In this document: one piece after another, positions 16,494 to 25,384 of the stretch | How the letters are laid out: each line of letters opens with the position of its first letter | Position numbering within the stretch: the first letter of the stretch is position 1 | NCBI GenBank assembly: GCA_036763105.1 | Contig: JBAIYS010000006.1 | Span: 62,001 to 126,000, forward strand | Direction of reading: 5' to 3' | From: Peptococcaceae bacterium 1198_IL3148 | Lineage (GTDB): Bacteria > Bacillota > Desulfotomaculia > Desulfotomaculales > Desulfohalotomaculaceae | DNA length: 64,000 bases | The notes under the pieces: generated by a model | What the model was told of the DNA's origin: nothing | The model's database searches: none | The model's input: only the letters and a program-made list of their open reading frames with translations | Program-made: the position numbers and the translations under genes

Positions 16494-18116
16494 CTAATCT
16501 GGGGCATACATAACCCTTTCCACTTCCTCTAAAGTTGTTAAGCCCGCTAAAGCCTTCTGTAGACCATCTTCTTTGATGGGAACCAGCCCTTCCTTGATGG
16601 CAGCATTATTAATTTGGCTAGCGGTGATTTGGGGGGTGATGATATCTTTTATTTTTTGACTAACCAACAAAACTTCTTGAATGCCCATTCGACCTGAATA
16701 ACCTGTGTTTCTACAATAACTGCACTTGATACCTGGCGCCAGTGACCTGTCGCCCTTTGGCTGAGTGGTTGTTGAACAATGGGGGCATATTTTGCGAACC
16801 AGCCGTTGATTGATTACACCAATTAAACTGGAAGCCACTAAATATGCCTCAATTCCCATATCGATTAATCTGGTTACCGCATCGGCAGCGTTATTGGTGT
16901 GCAACGTACACAGCACTAGGTGGCCGGTGGAAGCTGCTCTAATGGCAATCTCAGCCGTTTCTCGGTCTCTGATTTCACCAATCATTATAATATCGGGATC
17001 TTGCCGTAAAATCGATCTTAAACCCACAGCAAAACTTAAGCCCACCTTGTTGTTGACTTGAATCTGATTAATACCTTTAATGGTATATTCCACCGGGTCC
17101 TCAATGGTGATAATGTTTACCTCCGGTGATTTTAACTCATTTAAAATGGCGTAGAGAGTGGTTGTTTTGCCACTGCCGGTGGGTCCGGTAATGACAATCA
17201 TACCGTAGGCGCTTTTGATTAATCTCCGCAAAATTCTGATATTGATATCGCTAAAACCAAGTTGGTTAATATTTTGTAGCTCTTTATTTTTTTGCAGAAT
17301 GCGCAGCACAACCTTTTCACCAAAAACCGTTGGCATAGTAGAAATGCGCAAATCAACCGCTTCATCATAGTGGTTAAAAACCAGCCGGCCCTCTTGGGGC
17401 AATAATTTGATGGCTATATCCAGTTGGCTTAAAATTTTAACTCTGGATACAATGGGTTGAAGGATTTCCAGCGGTAGTGACATCATTTCCCTCAACAAGC
17501 CATCCACACGTTCTCTGACTAACACCCCATCTTGCTGTGGTTCAATGTGGATATCACTGGCCCGGTCTGCAATGGCTTGATGAATAATGGATGAAACCAG
17601 TTTAACAACGGGAGGATCTTCTTTTAGCCCTTCACTTTGATAAAAAACTTTGGATTTCCTAACTTCCTTTTCCAATTGCATTACCTCAAAATGGCTGTTA
17701 ATGGCAACTTCAATTTGCTGTTCACCAGCCAGTACCGGTTTTATTTGCAACCGTGTCATTTGCTGTAATTCATCAATGGCTAGCCAATCCAACGGATCAG
17801 CCATGGCCACTGTTAAGAGGTGACCATCTCTTTTAATGGGAAACACTTTGTGACGTCGCATCATCTGTTCTTTTATTAACCCCAGCACTGCTGCCGGTAC
17901 CCTTTGGGGAATAGTCACCCATGGTATGCCCAACTGTTCTTGAAGTAATTTAATTACAGTTTCTTCGGAAACGTAACCCAAGTTAATTAATATCCGTCCT
18001 AACTTGTCTTTTGTTAACTTTTGCTCATCCAAAGCTTGCTGCAACTGCCCCTGAGTGATTAATTTATTTTTAACTAAAAGCTGACCCAGCTTTGGGGTAA
18101 AATTGATAGCCATCAT
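16494..18116 (-). CDS. pilB: type IV pilus assembly / GspE-family ATPase, intact
   Basis: A 540-residue assembly ATPase. Residues 1-150 form two MshEN-type repeats (LGQLLVKNKLITQGQLQQAL, then LGRILINLGYVSEETVIKLL). The Walker A GPTGSGKTTT lies near residue 312 and the Walker B region is IIMIGEIRDRETAEIAI, with the His box LVLCTLHTNNAADAV. A tetracysteine zinc site (CPHCS and CSYCRNTG) follows. This is the only intact assembly ATPase here; a second one further along is a pseudogene. It follows pilN and pilO, and GGGGGG precedes the ATG pair. It may be unused because the pilin and PilC are broken. Confidence 0.93.
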   Translation of the reverse strand: MMAINFTPKLGQLLVKNKLITQGQLQQALDEQKLTKDKLGRILINLGYVSEETVIKLLQEQLGIPWVTIPQRVPAAVLGLIKEQMMRRHKVFPIKRDGHLLTVAMADPLDWLAIDELQQMTRLQIKPVLAGEQQIEVAINSHFEVMQLEKEVRKSKVFYQSEGLKEDPPVVKLVSSIIHQAIADRASDIHIEPQQDGVLVRERVDGLLREMMSLPLEILQPIVSRVKILSQLDIAIKLLPQEGRLVFNHYDEAVDLRISTMPTVFGEKVVLRILQKNKELQNINQLGFSDINIRILRRLIKSAYGMIVITGPTGSGKTTTLYAILNELKSPEVNIITIEDPVEYTIKGINQIQVNNKVGLSFAVGLRSILRQDPDIIMIGEIRDRETAEIAIRAASTGHLVLCTLHTNNAADAVTRLIDMGIEAYLVASSLIGVINQRLVRKICPHCSTTTQPKGDRSLAPGIKCSYCRNTGYSGRMGIQEVLLVSQKIKDIITPQITASQINNAAIKEGLVPIKEDGLQKALAGLTTLEEVERVMYAPD

Positions 18117-18143
18117 CTATCCCCCCAGCATACAATTTTGGGC

Positions 18144-18956
18144 TTACTCACTTGGGCGTATCCACCAGGGCACCGGTAGCAACCAGCGAGGAAACTGATG
18201 CTGGGATACAGTTTCTGTTGGCGACCCACTTTCAACGGTTTCAGTATCCTGCTGGAAGTTATCAAAACCTGCTTCTAAACCATCGAAATTTATAGCTTCT
18301 TTTTCATAGATATTAAAAATTTGATAGGGCTTGTCCTTACCGTACTGGCCCTCCATAAAGGGGTAATCCAGCGGATCAGATTCTATTTGATGTAGAATAT
18401 AGTACTCGATGGTTAATGCACATTCACTGGCCACTGGAGTTATTGGTTCAAAGGTAATTTGAGTAATGCGATTCATTCGGCTATAATTCTGTACATCACT
18501 TATAAATTCATAGATGTTCTCATTACTACCAAAGACTTTCAGCGATATCTCCATGGTGCTATATTCTTTATCTTCCCCTTGCTTTATTTTACTAAAACTA
18601 ATGGTGTCTCTCAGCATACCATTGTCCTTGGCAATTTTATACAAGTCTAACAGTAAGTTTGCTTCATCCGCTATGTTTGGTACTTGGCTATACATGGCCT
18701 CAATTTTTACATCCACCGCCTGCGAACGCTCTTTAAGCCAAGGAATATTATCCCAGCCTTGATTTAGCCTGGTGGCAAGCAACTCTTCTTGGCTAGCTAT
18801 TTCCTTAGTTAGTTGAGTAATTTCGTTAATTTGGGGTGCCAAAATATATTTATAATAGAGAGTGCAAACTGCAACGATAACCAAAGCACTAATTATTATT
18901 TTTTCCCTCTTGGTGAGGTTGTTAACTTTATTTATTATGTCTATTGTAACCTTCAC
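18144..18956 (-). CDS. pilO: PilO-like inner-membrane pilus assembly protein
   Basis: A 270-residue protein with a short cytoplasmic tail, one membrane segment at about residues 21-37 (IIISALVIVAVCTLYYKYI), a coiled-coil stretch (EITQLTKEIASQEELLATRL), and a ferredoxin-like periplasmic-type domain (EISLKVFGSNENIYEFISDVQNYSRMNRI). That pattern is typical of PilO, the alignment partner of PilN. The C-terminal 60 residues are polar and non-conserved. It is 15 bases downstream of the pilN-like gene and ends 28 bases before pilB. The frame is intact. Confidence 0.8.
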   Translation of the reverse strand: MKVTIDIINKVNNLTKREKIIISALVIVAVCTLYYKYILAPQINEITQLTKEIASQEELLATRLNQGWDNIPWLKERSQAVDVKIEAMYSQVPNIADEANLLLDLYKIAKDNGMLRDTISFSKIKQGEDKEYSTMEISLKVFGSNENIYEFISDVQNYSRMNRITQITFEPITPVASECALTIEYYILHQIESDPLDYPFMEGQYGKDKPYQIFNIYEKEAINFDGLEAGFDNFQQDTETVESGSPTETVSQHQFPRWLLPVPWWIRPSE

Positions 18957-18970
18957 TACAGTATCACCCT

Positions 18971-19879
18971 TTATTGTTGGGTAGCAGAATTTAATTCTCG
19001 TTCCAGCAACCCTTTTTCCATTTGTCTAAGCTGTTGTTCTAAATCTTTATCAAAATCTATTTCATAGCCATCACTTTCCCTTTGTTCTATCGGGTTTTCT
19101 TTTATTAGATTATTATTTCCTACGTTATCAGTGCCGGTGTTGCTGGTATTATTAATTGAATTATTATTTGTTTTACTATCTTCTTCAATGTCAATAACCT
19201 TCTCGGTGCCTTCTCCGCTATTTTTAACAACTGCACCATCGGTTTCGCTGGCCTTTTGACTATCATTTACCCTTTGTTGGCGATTGCTGTTCTGCTCCGT
19301 TTGATTATTTTGTTGCTGGTCAGTGCCTGAGGCACCGCTAAATTTTAACTTAAATGCTACTTTTTCTGCTCCTTCTGTAAAGGGAACTTTATCAACATCG
19401 GATAGAGAAACTCCTTCAAATAGTCCAAGGCTTCTTAAACCCACCAACACTCTGGCAGTTTCCGCCGGGTTATGGGTTACCACTACAATGGTACACTCCC
19501 CTGACAACTCAGCATCTAGATGCGAAACATAACAATTGGTGGGTAAAATTGAGTTAACTGCAGAAAGTAATGCTAACACATCCGTTTGTTTTTGCTTAAT
19601 TTCAGTTAGAGCATCTCTTTTGACTTTTAATTCATCTTCACGCTTTACTAAATGCTGATAGTAAGGCTTGGCTGGCTCCAACTGCTCTAACTCAGTGTTT
19701 ATAGTGGTTAACCTTTGTTGATAGCTATTTGCCAGTTGGTAAGGAAACCAACAAACCCAACCAATTAGGCCTGTCACCATTAAAAAGACCACACTAAATA
19801 CATACAGTCTTTTTCTTTTTTTGCGAGCCAATATAATCCGTTGGGGCAAAAAGTTAATATCTTTCACATATGTTTTCAA
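18971..19879 (-). CDS. pilN: PilN-like pilus assembly protein with low-complexity tail
   Basis: A 302-residue protein. The N-terminus (VKDINFLPQRIILARKKRKR) is the conserved PilN peptide that binds PilM. It is followed by a membrane segment (residues 26-45), a coiled coil and a PilN-like fold to about residue 190. The rest is a long Asn, Gln and Glu-rich low-complexity tract (QQQNNQTEQNSN and NNNSINNTSN), longer than in a usual PilN. No pilM gene precedes it in the window, although PilM normally pairs with this peptide; it may be lost or elsewhere. The frame is open. Confidence 0.8.
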   Translation of the reverse strand: MKTYVKDINFLPQRIILARKKRKRLYVFSVVFLMVTGLIGWVCWFPYQLANSYQQRLTTINTELEQLEPAKPYYQHLVKREDELKVKRDALTEIKQKQTDVLALLSAVNSILPTNCYVSHLDAELSGECTIVVVTHNPAETARVLVGLRSLGLFEGVSLSDVDKVPFTEGAEKVAFKLKFSGASGTDQQQNNQTEQNSNRQQRVNDSQKASETDGAVVKNSGEGTEKVIDIEEDSKTNNNSINNTSNTGTDNVGNNNLIKENPIEQRESDGYEIDFDKDLEQQLRQMEKGLLERELNSATQQ

Positions 19880-19893
19880 TTGATTTACCTACC

Positions 19894-21066
19894 TTATGCT
19901 CTAAATGAGGCTTCCGGTGTGGATTTATGTTGATAATCAATACTTGTGCTATCAATAAAGTTAGTCTTTCCGCGCATCATTAAACCCAATATGCCAGCAT
20001 AAACAGATGCCCAAGGCTTAAATTCTGCACTGGCTTCCCCTTTGAAATTTATCGGGCCCACTTGTGATAAGCCCACAGTTACCGGTAGCGATAAATATTG
20101 AGCCAATACTTCCCCCACATCAGGTTTGGTTGCCAATTCACCTAAAACAGTGATCCCATCCAGTACTTTACCAAAATTACGGGAAGAAAAATAATCCATG
20201 TAACCACGCATTTCATTAGCCAATATTGATAAATCGTTCTCTGCCGTTAAAACAAAATTAAAGGGAATATCAGCATACATAAACATAGTTCTTCCCTTTA
20301 AAATCACGGCGTGGGTGCCAGCGGTGCCAACATATAAATTCCCTTTTACATCGATACCGTATGTTAAAAAGCTGTCAGATAATTTATCCGGCCCAATTAA
20401 TACATTGCCGTCAATTTGCGGTGCATCATTAAACAAGCCTGTAAAATCCCTTAGGTGGGAGGTAAACAAATGATTGGTAATAATGGCGAAGGGCCCAGTA
20501 TTTTCATCAGGCTTGGTGGGTTCAGGGGCAACATATGGTTCACCTAAACCTTTATACGAACCAGTACTGCCATCCCAATAGTACCAAAGCTTTACGTAAT
20601 AAACGTATTCCGTTCTATCGTAAGTACCAGTAACCTTTTTGGTAAGAATTTGCGCTTCCGAATTATTAACCGAATTAGCCAAAGAACCTGATTGTTCAGT
20701 ATTAAAACTCACCTGCAAAAAATCTTTGCCATAACTATTTATTAACCAATCTAATACATCTTCTTCCTCTGGGTCTTCAATCGCTTTAATTTTGTCGATA
20801 TAGTCATCTATACTGACATTTTTCAATTGGTAGTGCTCATTAAGGGATTGACCATCTTCGAGGTGACAATACTTTTCCTCTATATACTGATCCCATTCCT
20901 TTTTCCATTGCCACAGTTAATTCGGTCACTTTATTGGCTTGCTGTGTTTCTAACTTTTCTATTTCATCCTGCAAATCCTCAAATGCTTCGGAACTTTTTA
21001 ATTCGGTTAGCAGTTGGTTTAATTCATTTATTTCATGCTTTAACTCACTAATCTTGCTTGTAAGCT
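19894..21066 (-). pseudogene. PilX-like pilus-associated protein, frameshifted
   Basis: The open part at 19894-20826 (310 codons) encodes a secreted-looking domain (LRDFTGLFNDAPQIDGNVLIG, then KGNLYVGTAGTHAVILKGRT) in the position of PilX-type minor proteins. Upstream, the +1-related frame at about 20890-21066 carries a coiled-coil stretch (LKHEINELNQLLTELKSSEA). The reading frame switches near 20890-20915, after KGMGS. A stop codon also lies before the coiled coil, so the 5' end is gone. Read together these are remnants of one gene. No N-terminal prepilin peptide is joined to it. The PilX name is tentative; only the frame disruption is directly seen. Confidence 0.65.
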
Positions 21067-21068
21067 CT

Positions 21069-21284
21069 TTATATGGTGATTAAAATTTTATTGACCTTTA
21101 TGTCCTCAGCAACATTATGGGCCACTGCGGCCATCTGCATTTGTTCAATATTGTCGGTAGTCAATCTGCTGCTGGCATTGGCCATTTGGGTAACCAATAA
21201 CAAAATGATGCCGAACACAGCCACAGCCATCATTACCTCTACCAAAGTCATTCCCTTGTTGTTAAGGAGATATTTTTTGTTCAC
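21069..21284 (-). pseudogene. truncated minor prepilin
   Basis: A 71-residue fragment that starts at a GTG at 21284 with GGGAAGGGG upstream. It carries a class III prepilin signal, NNKG followed by MTLVEVMMAVAVFGIILLLV, with the conserved fifth glutamate. It stops after about 60 residues of the mature part, where normal minor pilins have over 120. The following sequence is the coiled-coil remnant of the neighbouring gene in another frame, so a deletion probably removed the C-terminal part. It overlaps the frameshifted end of pilC. Confidence 0.7.
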
Positions 21285-22413
21285 AAAATGTTCCCCTTCC
21301 CAGGTTATTAGTGTTGAATGTGACTGAACATATCCAGCATCGGAAGCATGACAGAAATGATAATATGCTTACAATGCTACCAATTACCACCAGCATCGCT
21401 GGTTCCACCAAGGCCAATAGTTTGGTAAAACCAGCCTCAGATTCTTTGTCGTAGAATTCTGCCATCTCCAGCAATATCCCTTCTAATTCCCCCGTTTCCT
21501 CGCCGATGGAGAACATTTGGATGGACAAATTGTCGAAGTAACTTGCTTTGGCTAAGTTCTCGGCCAAAGCCTCCCCCCGTTGCACCCCCTCTATGGCGTA
21601 CTCAACGGCTTGCTCCGCCAGCCCATTGTTTACGTTTTGCTTAACGTAGTGCAGCCCTTGCAATAACGGCAAGCCACTTTTAACAAGGATATATGTGGTG
21701 CGGGCAAACCGCATGATGGCCACATCCCGCAAAGTTTTACCCAGTAATGGAATATGAAAAATAAAATTATCTTTATTAAGTCTGCCTTGGGGATTTTTGA
21801 GGTACACAGCACAAAAAATTACCACACCGGATATCAAAGCCAAAACTAGATACCAATAAGTAACAGTAAACTCTGATATACCCACCACAATTCTAGCGGA
21901 TTTAATTTTTTGTTTAATCCGGTGTTCTTTGTCATAAAAATCTGCCAGATTGCGCAATACTTCATCCAACGTACCACTGGCCTCACCGGTGGCCACCATG
22001 CTGGCCAACAGTTGGGGCAGTGGTGACTCCCGGTCACTGATGGCTTCGGCGATGGTACGTCCGGTTTGTACCTCTTGATAAATGCGCTCAATCTCCGCTT
22101 GCATCCGTTTATCTGAACTTTGCTGCCCCATTACTTCTAAACCCTTTAATATATTGACTCCGGAGCGCAAAATAACCGATAGCTGTCGGCAAAAATGGCT
22201 AATGGCCTCGCCACCGATTTGCCTTTTCGACTTGGTGGTGGGCAAAACAAAGGGGGAGGAAAAATAATTGCTTTGTTGTATTTCCACAGGCATTGGCCCA
22301 TCATTTTTTAGCAACTGTTGTACTGTTTTAGCGTCGTCGCCATTCATTGATCCGGTAAATATTTCTCCCCGGGAATTGATGGCCCGGTAGCTGAACTCAG
22401 GCATATTGTTCAC
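21262..22413 (-). pseudogene. pilC: PilC/GspF inner-membrane platform protein, internally deleted and frameshifted
   Basis: Family blocks are present: EFSYRAINSRGEIFTGS, ISHFCRQLSVILRSGVNILKGLEVMG, and in the second repeat MRFARTTYILVKSGLPLLQGL and FSIGEETGELEGILLEMA. Two defects are visible. After IKQKIKSA the usual first membrane hairpin is missing and the frame resumes at ISEFTVTYWYLV, so roughly 50-60 residues are lost in frame. Near 21364 the frame slips by two bases in an AT repeat. In the other frame the normal end SVMLPMLDMFSHIQH is read and stops at 21308. The start follows no strong site. Function is very probably lost. Confidence 0.8.
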
Positions 22414-22426
22414 TCCATTATGTCAA

Positions 22427-23507
22427 CTAGCTGTAGGTAACCCTAAGCATTTCTTCAATGGTGGTAATACCATGCAATACCTTTTGACGGGCATCCACCC
22501 ATAGTGGTACCATGCCTTGCTTAATGGCAACATCGCGCAGTTCATCGGTGGCTACTCTTTTATCTATTAACAACCGCTGTTCTTTGGTTACCTCCATGAT
22601 TTCAAAAACACCGACCCGACCTCTGTAACCGGTTAGGTTGCAGTAATCACATCCTGTACCCCGCATCAAGGTTAGTGGCTTGTCCAGTGGCAGTTGTAGA
22701 ATCCGTTTTTCTCGTTCTTCGGCAACAAAGGATCTTTTACATTCGGGGCAAACCTTCCGCACCAGGCGTTGGGCCACAATACCTATATTAATGACGATGA
22801 CAAGAGGTAGGGCTGAACTCCCATATCTATTATCCGCGCCACCGCACCTGGGGCGTCGTTGGTGTGGAGCGTACTCAACACCAAATGGCCAGTTAATGCC
22901 GCCCGGGCGGAGATTTCCGCCGTTTGGTGGTCACGGATTTCACCCACCATTACAATATCTGGGTCTTGGCGCAAAATAGCCCGCAACCCGGTGGCAAAAT
23001 CCAAGCAGGCTCGCAGATTAATTTGGGTTTGGTTAACGCCTTGCATATCAAATTCTACTGGGTCTTCCAGTGGCTAAATACCCGTTTAATGCTGCCAATG
23101 ATATCATCACTGGTGGCCAGTACCGGTGTTATCGGCATTTGCACCAGCAAGCGCACGTCTTGAATGGCAATTTGATCCAGCGGATCCTGCATAGCAAGGA
23201 GCAGGTGGCCATTGACCACCTGCTCCGGAATTATCACATGCCGCCGGGCTAAGTTCTCTGGAATCATCCGAGCGGTTTTGGCATCTACTGCAGTTTGTTT
23301 TAAATTAATACTCTTTATGCCCAGTTGCGATTCGAGAACTTTGGTCAAATCTTGCTGGGTGATGTAGCCACCCTGTAACAAAATTTCACCTAACCGTCTG
23401 CCGGAGCTGCGCTGTTGACTTAGGGCCGCATTTAGTTGTTCATCGGTAATTACCCCCGCCTGCACCAACATATCTCCCAGGCGGAGTTTTTTGTTGTTGG
23501 TTTGCAT
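22427..23507 (-). pseudogene. pilB: second type IV pilus/GspE ATPase, deleted and frameshifted
   Basis: Three pieces of one gene. At 23055-23507 there are two MshEN-type repeats (LGDMLVQAGVITDEQLNAAL, LGEILLQGGYITQQDLTKVL). At about 23046-23062 the sequence jumps into the EDPVEF block in another frame, so the linker and the Walker A domain, roughly 170-190 residues, are missing. 22783-23046 carries the Walker B and His boxes ([33 protein letters not shown]). Near 22786 an extra TA shifts the frame before VAQRLVRKVCPECKRSF, the zinc-site C-terminus. No active ATPase can result. Confidence 0.9.
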
Positions 23508-23518
23508 AAAATCTACCC

Positions 23519-24019
23519 TTAAGGCGCAATGGTTTTTTCTCGCATTGGTGCGCCTGTGTTATCGTAAGGGGTTATAACTACACTTTCTACTACTTTATTG
23601 TCATGAAGAACTTCTACATACACCATACCTTTATTGCTATCGTTAATTCCAGGTGCACTAGAGCTACTGCCCGCACGCTCAACAACAATTACTGCTTTAG
23701 CATCTCTTCCGGTGCTAGCAGCACCGCTGGCATTGGTGAAGGGATTAGTTATCAATGCCCCATCACTATCATCATCGCCATTAATCGCTTTGATTAAAGC
23801 ATCATCCAGTTCGGTAGCATTATTTCTATACCTTTCAATCAGTCCATAAACATGGGTTTCCACCTAACGCACGTTGGATTCCACTCCAGCCAGCTTAGCA
23901 TTATCCTTGAGGCCACCCATTTTAGGCACCAACACCGCTGCTAAAATACCAATGACGGCAATCACCATCATCAGTTAAATTAAAGTAAAACCCCTTTGAT
24001 TCCTAAATAACTTTCTCAA
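23519..24019 (-). pseudogene. major type IV prepilin with two in-frame nonsense codons
   Basis: A continuous frame of 166 codons from the TTG at 24019 (GGGAGG upstream) encodes LRKLFRNQRGFTLI, stop, LMMVIAVIGILAAVLVPKMG and the C-terminal domain. The class III signal (QRG, then FTLI) is perfect, but the invariant glutamate at mature position 5 is TAA (23975-23977), a one-base change from GAA. A second stop, TAG, is at 23864-23866 before VETHVYGLIERY. The rest of the frame is clean, so decay is recent. It is the first gene after the c-di-GMP riboswitch. TAG could in theory be pyrrolysine, but TAA could not. Confidence 0.9.
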
Positions 24020-24149
24020 CCCAGCAACCTCCCTCGATTCTTTTTAATCAAGCAGCGACGGACCAGTTTTCCCTTACACCATCGCCCATATCTCCTTTGT
24101 CTCACTATTGATAATATTGCGAAAATATCCTTTCGCTGCTCAATAAGAC

Positions 24150-24187
24150 AAAAAAAACCACACTCAAGTTGTTTTAACTTAGGTTGG
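24150..24187 (-). terminator. riboswitch expression platform: intrinsic terminator
   Basis: On the minus strand CCAACCTAAGTT pairs with AACTTGAGTGTGG with one bulge and one mismatch, and is followed by eight T residues. It lies just after the cyclic-di-GMP aptamer and before the pilin gene, so ligand binding could decide whether transcripts reach the pilus genes. The direction of control cannot be read with certainty. Confidence 0.75.
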
Positions 24188-24205
24188 GTTTTTCAAGTTG
24201 CCTAA

Positions 24206-24273
24206 GGCAGATCGGCGACCATAGTTATCCGTAGGCCCGTATCTTTGCGTCCTTACCTTTCGGTAAGTTTGCC
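24206..24273 (-). ncRNA. cyclic-di-GMP-I (GEMM) riboswitch aptamer
   Basis: Read on the minus strand the aptamer opens with GGCAAACTTACC, a GAAA tetraloop in stem P2 (CTTACC paired with GGTAAG), then the conserved GACGCAAAG junction, a P3 hairpin (CGGGCCTACGG ... GGTCGCCG) and the closing TGCC of P1. These are the defining GEMM-I elements. It sits between a promoter at 24316-24345 and an intrinsic terminator, upstream of the pilin gene. Pilus and motility genes are typical targets of this class. All key positions look intact although the regulated genes are broken. Confidence 0.93.
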
Positions 24274-24315
24274 ATTATTATATTAAGTTGTAAAATTGTA
24301 ACATTTATGTAGACT

Positions 24316-24345
24316 ATTATATCTGATAGTTAACTGAACAAGCAA
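24316..24345 (-). promoter_or_regulatory. housekeeping-type promoter of the pilus operon
   Basis: Minus-strand TTGCTT (24345-24340), an 18-base spacer and TATAAT (24321-24316). The expected start site falls shortly before the riboswitch aptamer, which supports the assignment. Confidence 0.65.
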
Positions 24346-24382
24346 TAGGTTAAGTAAAATTTAATAATCAAGAAAAAATTTA

Positions 24383-24404
24383 ACAGGCACCGTTAGATGC
24401 CTGT
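24383..24404 (-). terminator. terminator after the lipoprotein gene
   Basis: ACAGGCA pairs with TGCCTGT around an eight-base loop, followed on the minus strand by TAAATTTTTTC. It isolates the lipoprotein gene from the pilus promoter. Confidence 0.8.
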
Positions 24405-24417
24405 TGTAAAGCTTTAG

Positions 24418-25296
24418 TTATTGTGAAGGTAGCAGTGTAACGTATATCGATATGCGGCTCACTTCACTGTTGTCCTTGGGGTTGATTAAAAAGGCTTCCA
24501 CCGTTCCCTGCTCTTGATTGGCAGGGGGCGGAAAGGACAAGACGGTGGTAAATTCATTATCCTCGATGGCCACTGGTTTTTCTGCTAACACCCTTCCAGA
24601 GGAATTGAGCACCCGAACCCTGGCATCGGCACTCTTAAAACCCACTTGCCCGGATATTGATATCGGACTGCTCACCGCATCCCCGGGCATGGGATTGGTA
24701 ATTCTAATGGCCGGTTGCTTATCATCATTATCGTCATTATCATTGTTTTTAGCAACTTCTTTTGTAGCTTGGTTGGGCTGAGGCTGATTGGTGACTTTAG
24801 CCTTCTCCACCACCGGTGCCTCTGTCTTTTTTACCGCTGTTTGTTGTCCGGTGGCAGAGGTCTCTGCCCGATTAAACTGGAACCCCACCGCATTAGGTGT
24901 GTTTTTTAAATTAAACTCGGCTATTGCCGGTTCATCTTTGTCATGGTCGTCGGTAGTTGTTTTCGTTGCCTGCTTTAATTTAACATTTATCCAAGCATAA
25001 TTTTCACTGGGCACCCGTTGTTCAATGCGCTCTATCTCTACAGTGGGCTTAATCAGAATATAGCCACTGCCATTGGTGGTGATCCAATTAAAAGATTCTT
25101 CCTTTTCTATGGCTTTGGCCACTTTTCTCACCACTGCCGGAGCATCCTGCAACTCAATTATGTCGAAGGGTATGCTGGAGACCTCCGGCACCACTATGGT
25201 TTCTGGTTTCATCTCCGGTTTCTTTTCTTCACCGGCGCAGCCAGTTAGTAGCACCATTGCCAATGTTATCATCAAAAAATATGTAATTTTTCGCAA
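24418..25296 (-). CDS. lipoprotein with Gmad2-type Ig-like domain
   Basis: A 292-residue lipoprotein. The signal ends in the lipobox LLTGC, so Cys20 would be the acylated residue. A middle region carries a GerMN-like part (NYAWINVKLKQATKTT). An Asp and Asn-rich linker (KNNDNDDNDDK) leads to a C-terminal Ig-like domain (AIRITNPMPGDAVSSPISISG to SRISIYVTLLPSQ) typical of Gmad2. This architecture is found in spore germination and envelope proteins. The TTG at 25296 lies seven bases after GGGGGG, which is part of an inverted repeat. It stands between scpB and the pilus locus. Confidence 0.8.
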   Translation of the reverse strand: MRKITYFLMITLAMVLLTGCAGEEKKPEMKPETIVVPEVSSIPFDIIELQDAPAVVRKVAKAIEKEESFNWITTNGSGYILIKPTVEIERIEQRVPSENYAWINVKLKQATKTTTDDHDKDEPAIAEFNLKNTPNAVGFQFNRAETSATGQQTAVKKTEAPVVEKAKVTNQPQPNQATKEVAKNNDNDDNDDKQPAIRITNPMPGDAVSSPISISGQVGFKSADARVRVLNSSGRVLAEKPVAIEDNEFTTVLSFPPPANQEQGTVEAFLINPKDNSEVSRISIYVTLLPSQ

Positions 25297-25299
25297 ATC

Positions 25300-25380
25300 A
25301 AATCCCCCCAGGTCTATTTTCGCTAGTTATATTTTGCTCATAATTACCTGCTGAGTATGCGAAAATAATGGGGGGATTTT
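25300..25380 (-). promoter_or_regulatory. inverted repeat that can sequester a ribosome site
   Basis: Plus-strand 25300-25309 (AAATCCCCCC) and 25315-25323 (TATTTTCGC) pair with 25359-25367 (GCGAAAATA) and 25370-25379 (GGGGGGATTT), around a 35-base loop. In a minus-strand transcript coming from scpB the GGGGGG ribosome site of the lipoprotein gene would be held in this stem. A regulatory role is inferred only from position. Confidence 0.45.
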
Positions 25381-25384
25381 TTAG

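Noticed and set aside
23603-23849. Plus-strand frames opposite the broken pilin
   Set aside because: They are antisense to a clear prepilin frame and have no start signal or known domain.
23864-23977. Pyrrolysine or programmed readthrough in the prepilin
   Set aside because: TAG alone could be read as pyrrolysine in some Firmicutes, but the first stop is TAA and replaces a strictly conserved glutamate; neighbouring genes are also broken.
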